The position numbers and the translations under genes are program-made. Positions 53,600 through 62,819 of a stretch of 64,000 bases of DNA are shown here, in pieces. The DNA lies in the NCBI RefSeq assembly GCF_013416325.1, contig NZ_JACCGK010000013.1:62001-126000 (forward strand), in the 5' to 3' direction. Below the pieces are notes generated by a model. The model was not told the DNA's origin. It searched no databases and saw only the letters and a list, made by a program, of their open reading frames with translations. Origin of the DNA: Vreelandella sedimenti (GTDB lineage: Bacteria; Pseudomonadota; Gammaproteobacteria; Pseudomonadales; Halomonadaceae). Each line of letters starts with the position of its first letter. Position 1 is the stretch's first letter.

Positions 53600-54286
53600 T
53601 TAAAAGCCAAGGTCATCGAGCAAATCGTCTACTTGATCCTGACCTGCCACCACATCCGCCTTATTCTGGTTCACCTGCGGCCCGTTACGCAGCTTGGCAT
53701 GTTCATCGCGGTCATCTGCCACCTTAACGCCGTCGGTGACGTTAGGAACATTATCCACTAACACCTGAACAAGCTGCTCTTCGATTAGCTTGATGACTTC
53801 CATCATTTTTTTAATCACCTGACCGGTGAGATCCTGGAAGTCTTGCGCCATCATGATTTCAAGCAGCTCTTTTTGAGTAGCACCGGTTGCGGTGGGAAGC
53901 TTACTGCTCAAAAAGTTCTGCGTATCCTCGACGAGCTTAGCGTCACCTTCTACTGCCGCGAGCTTAGCTGCCGCCGCCTGCCAGCGCTTATTAAGCGCAG
54001 CGCCTTCTTCTTCAAGACTGTCTTGCAGCGGTTGCGCGCGCTCAACGGCATTCAATGCCCGCTCTGCTGCCTGCTCCGTCATTGAGGCAACGTAGTTGAG
54101 CCGGTCATTAGCATCCGGTATTGCCTGCGCTGCCTGGCTAATCTGCTGATCTAGGCCCAGCTCTTTCATGCTGTCCCGCAGTAGGCGCGTTAAGTGACCT
54201 ATGCGATGCACCATCTCATCAGTACTGTCTTTTTTGCCCAGTACCGACGGCATCGTCGTGTCGTGGGCGTTGTTAACAGTGCTCAT
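53600..54286 (-). CDS. cheZ: Chemotaxis protein CheZ (CheY-P phosphatase)
   Basis: Dephosphorylates CheY-P and so restores smooth swimming, 228 aa. The long four-helix hairpin is evident. Its active region reads IMMAQDFQDLTGQVIKKMME, where the Gln in DFQDLTGQ is catalytic. The C-terminus QVDDLLDDLGF is the CheY-binding peptide, close to the E. coli end. I chose the ATG at 54284-54286 with GAGG 6 nt upstream; the frame opens at 54337. It is isolated from other che genes and has its own sigma-28-type promoter. Confidence 0.93.
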   Translation of the reverse strand: MSTVNNAHDTTMPSVLGKKDSTDEMVHRIGHLTRLLRDSMKELGLDQQISQAAQAIPDANDRLNYVASMTEQAAERALNAVERAQPLQDSLEEEGAALNKRWQAAAAKLAAVEGDAKLVEDTQNFLSSKLPTATGATQKELLEIMMAQDFQDLTGQVIKKMMEVIKLIEEQLVQVLVDNVPNVTDGVKVADDRDEHAKLRNGPQVNQNKADVVAGQDQVDDLLDDLGF

Positions 54287-54421
54287 GACAATCCTCTTGT
54301 TGGAAAAACTTATTAAATATCGTTTTGGGTGTGGCAATAGACATCACTATACGAACCCACTGTGTTTTTTCAGGATGCGCGGCGTTAAATACATCAAGGT
54401 CTGCATCTAAACCTGATACTA

Positions 54422-54448
54422 CTTTCGGCTCAACATCCTAAAACTTAA
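54422..54448 (-). promoter_or_regulatory. Sigma-28 promoter of cheZ
   Basis: On the minus strand TTAAGTTT (54448-54441; 7 of 8 to the FliA -35), an 11-nt spacer, and GCCGAAAG (54429-54422; 6 of 8 to the -10). The leader would be about 130 nt. Nothing else is evident in 54287-54567. Confidence 0.65.
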
Positions 54449-54567
54449 GTTTAACGTTTAGTCTACAGTGGGAAATTGCGAGTTACAGGTATTTTTAACC
54501 CCTTAAAAACCATCTAATTTACATGCGGGTTCAAGCTGGCAATGATTCGAAGTCGAGCGAATAACCA

Positions 54568-55278
54568 TTAGGCAGCCGAAATGTGCGGTAGAACGGCGCT
54601 ATAAACGGCGAAGTAGTGACAGGTGCTGCCAGCCACTACAAACAGATGCCAAATCGCATGGTTGTAGGGGATCGCACGCACGGCGTAGAAGACCACCCCT
54701 AGCGTGTAGGTAATTCCTCCTGCGGCCAGCAGGGCAATGTCGGTCGTTGAAAGACTTGCCGCCATCTCTCCTGATGCCAGCACGATCATCCAGCCCATGA
54801 GTAGGTAAATCGCCACACGTAATATCGAAAAACGTTGAGGCCATAGCAGTATGCAGGCGATCCCCACCAACGCCAGCGACCACACGGCGGCAAACAAAAC
54901 CCAGCCGGTAGTGCCACGCATATTGACGAGTAAAAAAGGCGTGTAAGTACCCGCGATGAGTAAATAAATCGCGCAGTGATCAAGTAACTGAAAGCGCTGC
55001 TTCCAGCGCCGATGAGGGATGCCATGGTAAAGGGTCGAGGCGGTATAAAGCAGAACTAGCGTGGTGCCGTACAGGCTCAGGCTGACAATTTTCCACGGGT
55101 CGACAGAGGCAGCGTAGCTCGCGGCCATCAGCAGCACGACCATTCCCACCAGGCTTAGCACGGCACCAATACCGTGAGTGATGCTGTGCAGGTACTCTTC
55201 AACGACGCTGAATTCGCCCTGCTCTTCGGGAGAGTTTTCACGCTGCTGCTTGTACTGCTCCTTACGGACGGCGTTCAT
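54568..55278 (-). CDS. Hemolysin III / YqfA family membrane protein
   Basis: PAQR-type seven-helix membrane protein, 236 aa. Signature elements are EEYLHSITHGIGAVLS near 27-42, STLYHGIPHRRWKQRFQLLDHCAIYLLIAG (in parts, near 81-110) and a C-terminal HAIWHLFVVAGSTCHYFAVY with the His residues that bind zinc in the family. The E. coli relative YqfA (TrhA) affects membrane energetics; the hemolysin name is historical. It lies 36 bp after ribA on the same strand. Confidence 0.88.
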   Translation of the reverse strand: MNAVRKEQYKQQRENSPEEQGEFSVVEEYLHSITHGIGAVLSLVGMVVLLMAASYAASVDPWKIVSLSLYGTTLVLLYTASTLYHGIPHRRWKQRFQLLDHCAIYLLIAGTYTPFLLVNMRGTTGWVLFAAVWSLALVGIACILLWPQRFSILRVAIYLLMGWMIVLASGEMAASLSTTDIALLAAGGITYTLGVVFYAVRAIPYNHAIWHLFVVAGSTCHYFAVYSAVLPHISAA

Positions 55279-55314
55279 CCTGGGGCGCTCCTGGCATGCT
55301 ATCCCCCACTCATA

Positions 55315-55950
55315 TCACCCCTTGCGCTCAATATCCACATCGCTGGCGTGGGTGAAGTCATCCAGAGCCATCATATGGCCAAGCTTGCCCGCTTTGGTTG
55401 AGAGATACTGCTCGTTATGAGGGTTGAGACCGGTGGTGATCGACAAACGTTCGACAACATTCACGCCATCGCGGGTGAGGGCATCTACCTTGCGCGGATT
55501 GTTGGTCATAAGCCTTAACGCTGTGATGCCCAAATGGTTAAGCATCGGCACGCACAGATCATAGCGGCGCATGTCGGCGCCAAAGCCGAGCTGCTCGTTG
55601 GCCTCGACCGTATCAGCACCTTGATCTTGCAGGTGGTAGGCACGAATTTTGTTTAACAGCCCAATTCCCCGCCCCTCTTGGCGCAGGTAAAACAGCACGC
55701 CGCGGCCCTCTTCAGCGATGCGTTTCAGCGCTTCCTGGAGCTGATAGCCACAGTCGCAGCGCATGGAGAAGAGTGCATCACCGGTCAAACACTCGGAGTG
55801 CACCCGCCCCAACACCGGCTCACCGCCGGTCACATCACCTAACGTTAAGGCGATATGATCCTTGCCGGTAGCCTCATCTTCGAAGCCATGCATAGTAAAC
55901 GTTGCCCAGGGCGTGGGCAGCCGGGAAGCGGCAATGAAGCGAATGGTCAC
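55315..55950 (-). CDS. ribA: GTP cyclohydrolase II
   Basis: Opens GTP to 2,5-diamino-6-ribosylamino-pyrimidinone phosphate, the first step of riboflavin synthesis. 211 aa. Zinc Cys residues are in [19 protein letters not shown] (three Cys, near 51-69). Substrate binding is seen in [17 protein letters not shown] near 89-105 and the Tyr/Arg pair in TLGDV and [11 protein letters not shown]. It is a stand-alone RibA without the DHBP synthase domain. It is divergent from hemE. Confidence 0.95.
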   Translation of the reverse strand: MTIRFIAASRLPTPWATFTMHGFEDEATGKDHIALTLGDVTGGEPVLGRVHSECLTGDALFSMRCDCGYQLQEALKRIAEEGRGVLFYLRQEGRGIGLLNKIRAYHLQDQGADTVEANEQLGFGADMRRYDLCVPMLNHLGITALRLMTNNPRKVDALTRDGVNVVERLSITTGLNPHNEQYLSTKAGKLGHMMALDDFTHASDVDIERKG

Positions 55951-56125
55951 AGGTTACCTCGCTGATTGACCAAACCAGTTAACCACACCAGTGTTGGCAA
56001 AGTGGGCCAGTATTCTAACAGGAAGCGGCGCCCGCCTCACGCTGACAAGGCGACTAAATAATGGAGAAAAATTGGCCGGGTGCGACGATTTTTGCCATCG
56101 AGTACGCCGCCCTAACGCCTATCTT

Positions 56126-56182
56126 CAAGTACAATTGCCCTCATATGATCCCCAAAACGGTTTCAAGTACGCTCCCAAGTAC
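56126..56182 (+). repeat. CAAGTAC repeats in the hemE leader
   Basis: CAAGTAC occurs at 56126-56132, 56164-56170 and 56176-56182. The last pair, spaced 12 bp, lies in TTCAAGTACGCTCCCAAGTA. A similar pair, CAAGTAC and TAAGTAC also 12 bp apart, is at 61885-61903 before aapP. The role is unknown. The rest of 55951-56226 shows no promoter I can name. Confidence 0.5.
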
Positions 56183-56226
56183 GGTTTCCAATACAATGCG
56201 GGCAAATTTCCTAAGAGCAAGTGTCT

Positions 56227-57339
56227 ATGACCACTACACCTTTGCAAAATGATCGCTTTCTTCGTGCACTAGCGCGCCAGTCCGTTGACCGCACCCCGGT
56301 GTGGATGATGCGTCAAGCGGGCCGCTATCTGCCGGAATACCGTGCCAGCCGGGCCGATGCGGGCAGTTTTATGGATCTGTGCCGCAACCATGACTTGGCC
56401 TGCGAAGTCACCCTGCAGCCCCTGGAGCGTTATCCGCTGGATGCGGCCATTCTGTTTTCAGATATTTTGACCATTCCAGATGCCATGGGCTTGGGGCTCT
56501 ATTTTGAAACCGGCGAAGGCCCAAAATTCCGTAAAACCGTACGTACACAGGAAGAAGTCGCCGCGCTAAGCGTGCCCGACGCAGAGCGCGACCTTGATTA
56601 CGTGATGCGTGCAGTTTCAACCATTCGCCGCGAGCTGAACGGTCGCATGCCGCTGATCGGCTTCTCCGGCAGCCCCTGGACACTGGCGACCTATATGGTG
56701 GAGGGCGGTTCCAGCAAGGACTTCCGTCATCTGAAAACCATGCTTTACGACACGCCAGATACCATGCACCAGTTGCTGGATACGCTGGCACATGCGGTGA
56801 CTGACTATCTGAACGCCCAAATTCGCGCGGGTGCCCAAGCGGTGCAGATTTTTGATACCTGGGGCGGCGCACTCTCTACCCCTGCGTACCTTGAGTTCTC
56901 ACTGCGCTACATGGAGCAGATCGTTTCGGGACTGATCCGCGAGCACGATGGTCGCCGCGTACCGGTGATTCTCTTCACCAAAAACGGCGGCCAGTGGCTT
57001 GAGCATATCGCCTGCGCCGGTGCCGATGCGCTGGGTATCGACTGGTCTACCGAGCTTTCCAATGCTCGCGCTCGAGTTGGTCACAAAGTGGCGCTACAGG
57101 GCAATCTTGATCCCAACGTTCTGTTTGCCCGCCCCTCGGCTATACGTGCTGAAGTAGCCCGCGTGCTGGAGAGCTACGGCCATGGCCCTGGCCACGTGTT
57201 TAACCTGGGCCACGGAATCAGCCAGTTTACCAACCCCGACAACGTCACTGCCTTTATGGAGGCGCTGCACGAATTAAGCCCGCAGTATCACCGCGATATT
57301 CCAACGCATACAAATGCACAGCACTCAGGAGCCAATTGA
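56227..57339 (+). CDS. hemE: Uroporphyrinogen decarboxylase
   Basis: Decarboxylates uroporphyrinogen III to coproporphyrinogen III in heme synthesis, 370 aa. The hallmark [18 protein letters not shown] is near residues 20-37, with the catalytic Asp in AAILFSDIL and [19 protein letters not shown] near 142-160. FDTWGGALS and NLGHGI follow. It is a few residues longer than the E. coli protein because of a C-terminal tail. The frame opens at a GTG (56221); I use the ATG at 56227 with AAGAG 9 nt upstream. It overlaps speE. Confidence 0.96.
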   Translation: MTTTPLQNDRFLRALARQSVDRTPVWMMRQAGRYLPEYRASRADAGSFMDLCRNHDLACEVTLQPLERYPLDAAILFSDILTIPDAMGLGLYFETGEGPKFRKTVRTQEEVAALSVPDAERDLDYVMRAVSTIRRELNGRMPLIGFSGSPWTLATYMVEGGSSKDFRHLKTMLYDTPDTMHQLLDTLAHAVTDYLNAQIRAGAQAVQIFDTWGGALSTPAYLEFSLRYMEQIVSGLIREHDGRRVPVILFTKNGGQWLEHIACAGADALGIDWSTELSNARARVGHKVALQGNLDPNVLFARPSAIRAEVARVLESYGHGPGHVFNLGHGISQFTNPDNVTAFMEALHELSPQYHRDIPTHTNAQHSGAN

Positions 57340-58205
57340 TGAGCGATTTACGCGACGACCAATGGTTTACCGAAGTCTTTGATAGCCACGGCAGCGCTTT
57401 CTCACTGAAGATCTCTGAAAAACTGCTGGATGTGCAGAGCCAATACCAGCATCTAGAGGTCTACGCCACCGAGACCTACGGCAACCTGATGGTGCTGGAC
57501 GGCTGCGTGATGCTGACTGATCGCGATAACTTCCTCTACCACGAGATGATCGCACACCCGGCGCTGTTTACTCACCAAGAGCCCAAGCGTGTGGTGATTA
57601 TCGGCGGTGGTGACTGCGGCACCTTAAAAGAGGTTCTCCGCCACCCAGGTGTGGAAAAAGTTACCCAAATTGATATCGATGAAGAGGTCACCAAGGCCTC
57701 TAAGCGCTTTTTCCCGTCGTTGGTAGCGTCGAATAACGACCCCCGCGCCGAGCTGCTGTTCGCCGATGGCGTGAAGTGGGTGGACGATGCACCTGATGAG
57801 AGCATCGATGTGCTGATTATCGACTCCACCGACCCGGTTGGACCCGCTGAAGGGCTGTTTAAAACTGATTTTCTCAAGCGCTGCCACCGTATTTTGAAAC
57901 GCGGCGGCGTAATGGTGCAACAGAGCGAATCACCGCTTTACCACAGTGGCTCAATCATCCGTGAGTTGCGCAGCGACATGTTAAAAGCCGGTTTTGACAG
58001 CGTTGCCACGCTGCCCTTCCCGCAGCCAGTATATCCCTCAGGCTGGTGGAGCGTAACATTGGCGGGTAAAGCCGCCGACGTGAATACGTTCCGCGAGCAG
58101 GCAGCCGCCAACCACGAATTGCCGCTTGAGTACTATAGCGTTGACGCCCATCGCGGTGCGCTCGCCCTTCCGCCGTTTATGCGCAAGGCATTCGCGGCCG
58201 AATAA
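57339..58205 (+). CDS. speE: Spermidine synthase (polyamine aminopropyltransferase)
   Basis: Transfers aminopropyl from decarboxylated SAM to putrescine, 288 aa, the same length as E. coli SpeE. The conserved start WFTEVFDSHGSAFSLKI, QHLEVYATETYGNLMVLDG and the SAM motif VIIGGGDCGTLKEVL near 86-100 are present. The last differs from the common GGGDGG and has Cys-Gly instead. DSTDPVGPAEGLF carries the catalytic Asp, and PVYPSGWWSVTLAGK follows. The ATG overlaps the hemE stop by one base, with AGGAG 7 nt upstream. A strong terminator follows. Confidence 0.93.
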   Translation: MSDLRDDQWFTEVFDSHGSAFSLKISEKLLDVQSQYQHLEVYATETYGNLMVLDGCVMLTDRDNFLYHEMIAHPALFTHQEPKRVVIIGGGDCGTLKEVLRHPGVEKVTQIDIDEEVTKASKRFFPSLVASNNDPRAELLFADGVKWVDDAPDESIDVLIIDSTDPVGPAEGLFKTDFLKRCHRILKRGGVMVQQSESPLYHSGSIIRELRSDMLKAGFDSVATLPFPQPVYPSGWWSVTLAGKAADVNTFREQAAANHELPLEYYSVDAHRGALALPPFMRKAFAAE

Positions 58206-58229
58206 ACCACGCCTAATAACTGCCTTTGT

Positions 58230-58291
58230 GTTACCGCCCACCTCAGCTTGCCCTATAACGGTGCAATGCGAGGTGGGCGGTAACCTTTTTT
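58230..58291 (+). terminator. Intrinsic terminator after hemE-speE
   Basis: GTTACCGCCCACCTC (58230-58244) and GAGGTGGGCGGTAAC (58270-58284) pair perfectly over 15 bp around a 25-nt loop and are followed by six T. Confidence 0.85.
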
Positions 58292-58360
58292 GCACCTAGA
58301 CGTTCGTCTCGAATTCGCTGAGTAGCGTTGAAAAGCGCTGAATTAACGCCTGTACCCTTG

Positions 58361-58377
58361 TTGGCATCTTCCTTGCT
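58361..58377 (+). promoter_or_regulatory. Sigma-54 promoter of the aap operon
   Basis: TTGGCAT (58361-58367), CTTCC and TTGCT (58373-58377) fit the sigma-54 consensus with GG-N10-GC spacing, 72 bp before aapJ. Only a single GCACC half-site (58292-58296) suggests NtrC upstream. Confidence 0.75.
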
Positions 58378-58448
58378 AGGTTTAGTTACATGCTACGGCA
58401 TGCATAACTATTTCAATTACTGATTTCAATAACTTCGAGGGAAACTAA

Positions 58449-59474
58449 ATGTTCAATAAAAAACACCTAGCGCTTCTGGCGTCCGCTGGCTCACTTAGCC
58501 TGGCGGGAATGGCGACTGCTCAAGCCGACACCTTGGAAGATACCATTGAGCGTGGCGCTGTTCAGTGTGGTGTGAGCGATGGCTTGCCGGGCTTCTCAGC
58601 ACCGGATGACGACGGTAACTGGCAAGGCCTGGACGTTGATGTTTGCCGCGCAGTAGCGGCAGCGGTACTCGGCGACTCAGAAGCCGTCAACTATATTTCG
58701 CTCAACGCCGTAGAGCGCTTCACCGCTCTGCAGTCTGGTGAGGTCGATGTACTTTCACGTAACACCACCTGGACGACTACCCGCGATACCACTCTGGGCC
58801 TGAACTTCACCGGCGTAACATTCTATGATGGTCAGGGCTTCATGGTTTCACGCGATCTAGGTATTACCGGTGCCGATGAGCTAGACGGCGCTTCTATCTG
58901 TATTCAGTCGGGTACTACCACGGAATTGAACTTGGCCGACTACTTCCGTGCTAACGACATGGAATTCAACCCGATCGTTTTTGATACCTCTGAGCAAACC
59001 GTGGGTGGCTATCAGGCCGGCCGCTGTGACGTGCTAACCTCCGATACCTCTCAGCTAGCGGCGCTACGTATTCAGCTAGACGATCCTTCAGCCTCAATGA
59101 TCCTGTCTGACGTTATCTCCAAAGAGCCACTAGGCCCTGTGGTTCGTCAGGGTGACGATCTTTGGTTCAACATTGTGAAATGGACACTGTTCGCCATGAT
59201 TAACGCCGAAGAGTACGGCGTCACCAGTGAAAACGCTGAAGAAATGCTTAACTCTGAAGATCCCAACATCGCTCGCTTGCTAGGCCAAGACGGCAACTAC
59301 GGTGAAGGCATGAATCTAGAAGCAGATTGGGCTTACAACATTATTAGCCAAGTGGGTAACTACGCTGAAAGCTTCGACCGCAACGTGGGCATGGACTCTC
59401 CGCTTGAAATTGAGCGCGGTGTTAACGCCCTATGGACAGACGGCGGCTTCCAGTACGCTCCCCCGATTCGCTAA
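58449..59474 (+). CDS. aapJ: General L-amino acid ABC transporter binding protein AapJ
   Basis: Family 3 periplasmic amino-acid-binding protein, 341 aa. A signal peptide ends near ATAQA. VQCGVSDGLPGFSAPDDDGNWQGLDVDVCR (in parts) near 35-64 is the AapJ/BztA ligand-pocket start, with RNTTWTTTRD and SICIQSGTTTELNLADYF later. Length and order (J-Q-M-P) match the rhizobial broad-specificity Aap system. A 10-bp stem-loop follows before aapQ. Confidence 0.93.
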   Translation: MFNKKHLALLASAGSLSLAGMATAQADTLEDTIERGAVQCGVSDGLPGFSAPDDDGNWQGLDVDVCRAVAAAVLGDSEAVNYISLNAVERFTALQSGEVDVLSRNTTWTTTRDTTLGLNFTGVTFYDGQGFMVSRDLGITGADELDGASICIQSGTTTELNLADYFRANDMEFNPIVFDTSEQTVGGYQAGRCDVLTSDTSQLAALRIQLDDPSASMILSDVISKEPLGPVVRQGDDLWFNIVKWTLFAMINAEEYGVTSENAEEMLNSEDPNIARLLGQDGNYGEGMNLEADWAYNIISQVGNYAESFDRNVGMDSPLEIERGVNALWTDGGFQYAPPIR

Positions 59475-59491
59475 GCGTCTCGCTTGACCCC

Positions 59492-59539
59492 GGCCCGCCA
59501 CCCTCTTCACAGGTATCTGTTTAAAGGTCGTGGCGGGCC
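59492..59539 (+). terminator. Intra-operon stem-loop between aapJ and aapQ
   Basis: GGCCCGCCAC (59492-59501) pairs perfectly with GTGGCGGGCC (59530-59539) around a 28-nt loop; only ATTTG follows. It probably stabilises or partly terminates the aapJ message. Confidence 0.6.
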
Positions 59540-59575
59540 ATTTGATTGACCTTCCGTGTAGCGGAGACGCCATCC

Positions 59576-60766
59576 ATGTCTGTAAGACCCAACGTTCGCC
59601 CCGCCGGCCACAAGCCGCCGTTTTGGCGAGACCGCGCTAAGCGCGCACTTATTTTTCAGCTCATATTGGTCGCCGTTGTCGCGGCTTTCCTGATCTATAT
59701 TATCGGCAATACCCAAGCCAACCTGAATGCTCGCGGCATTACCACTGGCTTTAGCTTCCTGGGCAACACAGCCGGCTTTGGTATTGGTCAAAGCTTAATC
59801 GAGTACTCCTCCCAAAGTACCTACGGCCGCACTTTTGTGATTGGCTTACTCAATACGCTGCTAGTCGGTGGATTGGGGGTGTTAGCTGCCTCAATTATTG
59901 GTTTTATCGTCGGTATCGCGCGGCTATCGCCCAACTGGTTGATCGCTCGGCTAGCCAATGCGTATATCGAAACGTTTCGTAATATCCCGCTGCTGCTGCA
60001 AATTTTCTTCTGGTACTTCGCGGTACTGCGGACGTTACCCAGCGCTAGAGAGAGCATGGCCTTTGGTGAAGCCATTTTTCTGAACGTGCGCGGGCTGTAC
60101 CTGCCTCAGCCGCTGTTCGAGTCAGGATTTGGTCTTATCCCAGCCACCTTCGTGGTGGCCATTATTGCCAGCATCGCACTGGTCATGTGGAACAAGCGCC
60201 GCCACGAAGCCACCGGCAAGCGCCTGCCGGTTTTCTGGATGTCGCTGGTGATTATCTTTGGCCTACCGCTGCTGGTACTGGTCGCTACCGGTGTACCGGT
60301 TACCTGGGAGATGCCGGTACTGCGCGGCTTTAACTTCGGCGGTGGTATCACCATTATTCCTGAATTTTTGGCTCTGTGGCTGGCGCTTTCTATCTATACT
60401 GCCTCCTTCATTGCGGAGATTGTGCGCTCAGGCATCCAAGCCATCCCCCATGGCCAAACGGAAGCCGCCCAGGCATTGAGCTTGCCGCGCAAGCTAGTGC
60501 TGCGCCTAATCATCATTCCCCAGGCTATGCGCGTCATTATTCCGCCGCTCACCAGCCAATACCTCAACCTGATTAAAAACTCGTCACTGGCCACCGCCAT
60601 CGGCTACCCCGACCTGGTATCGGTTTTTGCCGGCACCACGCTCAACCAGACCGGTCAGGCAATCGAAGTCATTGCCATGACCATGGCGGTTTATCTGATC
60701 ATCAGCTTGCTGGTGTCCATGTTCATGAACTGGTTCAACGCTCGCGTTGCGCTGGTCGAACGCTAG
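59576..60766 (+). CDS. aapQ: Amino acid ABC transporter permease AapQ
   Basis: HisM/GlnP-type permease, 396 aa, with an N-terminal extension and about eight helices. FVIGLLNTLLVGGLGVLAA begins the transport domain. RNIPLLLQIFFWYFAVL and the EAA-like loop EAAQALSLPRKLVLRLIIIPQAMRVIIPP (in parts) near residues 299-328 contact the ATPase. The frame opens at 59546; I chose the ATG at 59576 with GGAG 9 nt upstream. It is followed by aapM after 15 bp. Confidence 0.92.
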   Translation: MSVRPNVRPAGHKPPFWRDRAKRALIFQLILVAVVAAFLIYIIGNTQANLNARGITTGFSFLGNTAGFGIGQSLIEYSSQSTYGRTFVIGLLNTLLVGGLGVLAASIIGFIVGIARLSPNWLIARLANAYIETFRNIPLLLQIFFWYFAVLRTLPSARESMAFGEAIFLNVRGLYLPQPLFESGFGLIPATFVVAIIASIALVMWNKRRHEATGKRLPVFWMSLVIIFGLPLLVLVATGVPVTWEMPVLRGFNFGGGITIIPEFLALWLALSIYTASFIAEIVRSGIQAIPHGQTEAAQALSLPRKLVLRLIIIPQAMRVIIPPLTSQYLNLIKNSSLATAIGYPDLVSVFAGTTLNQTGQAIEVIAMTMAVYLIISLLVSMFMNWFNARVALVER

Positions 60767-60781
60767 GCCGGAGGCGACCCC

Positions 60782-61882
60782 ATGATTCACAATAAAGAAA
60801 CCATACCTCAGCGCCCGGCTCCTAAAGGCACCATTGGGCCGGTTGCTTGGCTACGCGGCAATCTGTTCAACGGCCCCATCAATAGCATTTTTACGCTGTT
60901 GGGCCTCTACGTGCTGTATCTACTCGTGGTGCCAACGATTCAGTGGGCATTCATTGATGCCGACTGGGTGGGCGATAGCCGTGAAGATTGCTCCCGGGTG
61001 GGCGCCTGCTGGGTATTCGTTAATGCACGCTTTTCCCAGTTCATGTACGGCCTCTACCCGAGTGAGGAGTATTGGCGCGCCAATATCGTGTTTGCCATGT
61101 TCGCTGGCATTATTGCCTGGATGGTCATTCCGCGCCTGCCGTTTAAGCGCTGGATGACACTATTTGCGCTGCTGATCTTCCCGGTGATCGCCTACGTGCT
61201 GCTACACGGCGGCTACTTTGATCTACCGCGTGTTTCCACCCACCGCTGGGGCGGTTTGATGCTGACGCTGCTACTGGCTAGCGTGGGGATGATTGGCGCA
61301 CTGCCTATTGGCATCGTATTAGCCCTTGGGCGACGCTCGAACATGCCCATCGTCAAAACCTTCTGCGTGATTTTTATCGAGTTTTGGCGCGGTGTGCCGC
61401 TAATCACCATTCTGTTTATGGCCTCGGTGATGCTGCCGCTGTTCCTGCCGTCTGAACTTAACGTGGATCGCCTTATACGTGCGCTAATCGGCCTGACGCT
61501 GTTCCAAAGTGCCTATATGGCCGAGGTTATTCGCGGTGGTTTGCAGGCGATTCCTAAAGGGCAAGATGAGGCCGCCGCGGCACTAGGGATGACGTATTGG
61601 AAGCGCATGGGGCTAATCGTGATGCCCCAGGCACTGAAAATGATGATTCCTGGCATCGTCAATACGTTTATCTCACTGTTTAAAGACACCACCCTGGTCA
61701 TGATCATCGGGCTGTTTGACCTGTTGGGCATTGTGCAAGCGGCGCTTTCCGACTCGCGCTGGCTGGGCTTCTCGGTAGAGGGTTATGTATTTGCCGCGTT
61801 CGTGTTCTGGATATTCTGTTTCAGCATGTCGCGCTACAGCCAGTACTTGGAGCGCAAGCTAAACACCGGCCATAAGCGCTAG
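60782..61882 (+). CDS. aapM: Amino acid ABC transporter permease AapM
   Basis: Second permease, 366 aa. Its hydrophobic segments include one near 35-55. A periplasmic loop contains two Cys (EDCSRVGACWVF), which may form a disulfide and are usual in AapM. The transport domain has VIFIEFWRGVPLITILFMASVM and the EAA loop AAAALGMTYWKRMGLIVMPQALK near 259-281 (in parts). It pairs with AapQ. Confidence 0.92.
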   Translation: MIHNKETIPQRPAPKGTIGPVAWLRGNLFNGPINSIFTLLGLYVLYLLVVPTIQWAFIDADWVGDSREDCSRVGACWVFVNARFSQFMYGLYPSEEYWRANIVFAMFAGIIAWMVIPRLPFKRWMTLFALLIFPVIAYVLLHGGYFDLPRVSTHRWGGLMLTLLLASVGMIGALPIGIVLALGRRSNMPIVKTFCVIFIEFWRGVPLITILFMASVMLPLFLPSELNVDRLIRALIGLTLFQSAYMAEVIRGGLQAIPKGQDEAAAALGMTYWKRMGLIVMPQALKMMIPGIVNTFISLFKDTTLVMIIGLFDLLGIVQAALSDSRWLGFSVEGYVFAAFVFWIFCFSMSRYSQYLERKLNTGHKR

Positions 61883-61884
61883 TT

Positions 61885-61903
61885 CAAGTACAAGCTTAAG
61901 TAC
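61885..61903 (+). repeat. AAGTAC repeat pair before aapP
   Basis: CAAGTAC (61885-61891) and TAAGTAC (61897-61903) are spaced by 12 bp, like the pair in the hemE leader at 56164-56182. They lie in the 60-bp gap between aapM and aapP. Confidence 0.45.
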
Positions 61904-61942
61904 GAGTGCCGAATCTCTTTACGTTTTAAGTAGGATTTCAAC

Positions 61943-62719
61943 ATGACACAAGCAGCCACCAATACCTCTGACACCAGTACTTCTGACCTGATGGTCGAGA
62001 TGCACAACGTTAACAAGTGGTACGGCGATTTTCACGTACTGCGGGATATCTACCTTGAGGTAAAACGCGGCGAACGTATCGTGGTTTGCGGCCCCTCAGG
62101 TTCGGGTAAATCAACGCTGATTCGCTGCATTAACCACCTTGAAGAGCACCAAAAAGGTGAAATTGTGGTGGGCGGTCTACCGCTGACCCAAGACGTTAAG
62201 CGCATTGAGCAGATTCGTCGCAGCGTCGGCATGGTGTTTCAGCACTTCAATCTGTTCCCGCATTTATCAGTGCTGGAAAACTGCTGTATTGCGCCAATGT
62301 GGGTACAAAAGAAGCCCCGCAAAGAGGCTGAAGCGCTAGCCATGGAGTACCTAGAACGGGTACGCATTGCCGAGCAGGCGACTAAGTACCCGGGGCAGCT
62401 CTCGGGCGGGCAACAGCAGCGTGTAGCGATTGCCCGCTCGCTGTGCATGCACCCCGACGTCATGCTGTTTGACGAGCCCACCTCCGCTTTAGACCCCGAG
62501 ATGATCAAAGAGGTGCTGGACGTTATGGTGGAACTGGCGGAAGAAGGCATGACCATGATCTGCGTGACCCACGAAATGGGCTTCGCCAAAACCGTCGCCG
62601 ACCGGGTGATCTTTATGGATCAGGGGCAAATCATTGAAGAGAACGCGCCTGAGCCGTTCTTCAATAATCCCCAGTCTGAACGTACCCAGCTGTTCTTAAG
62701 CCAGATTCTCGGGCACTAA
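61943..62719 (+). CDS. aapP: Amino acid ABC transporter ATPase AapP
   Basis: GlnQ/HisP-type ATPase energising the Aap importer, 258 aa. It begins [19 protein letters not shown]. Walker [10 protein letters not shown] is near 51-59, the Q-loop region is [19 protein letters not shown], the signature [15 protein letters not shown], Walker [16 protein letters not shown] and the switch [19 protein letters not shown] lies 7 nt before the ATG. It is the last gene of the operon. Confidence 0.95.
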   Translation: MTQAATNTSDTSTSDLMVEMHNVNKWYGDFHVLRDIYLEVKRGERIVVCGPSGSGKSTLIRCINHLEEHQKGEIVVGGLPLTQDVKRIEQIRRSVGMVFQHFNLFPHLSVLENCCIAPMWVQKKPRKEAEALAMEYLERVRIAEQATKYPGQLSGGQQQRVAIARSLCMHPDVMLFDEPTSALDPEMIKEVLDVMVELAEEGMTMICVTHEMGFAKTVADRVIFMDQGQIIEENAPEPFFNNPQSERTQLFLSQILGH

Positions 62720-62760
62720 TACACAGACTCAGCGACAAAGCGGCTGTGGATAAGTTCGTC

Positions 62761-62794
62761 ATCATGGGCCTCACTTGAGGCCCATGATGTTTTA
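62761..62794 (+). terminator. Terminator after aapP
   Basis: ATCATGGGCCTCA (62761-62773) and TGAGGCCCATGAT (62776-62788) pair over 13 bp with a 2-nt loop, followed by GTTTTAA. The T-run is short, so read-through into the RidA gene is possible. Confidence 0.7.
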
Positions 62795-62819
62795 AAAACA
62801 TTCAAATAAGGATAAAAGC

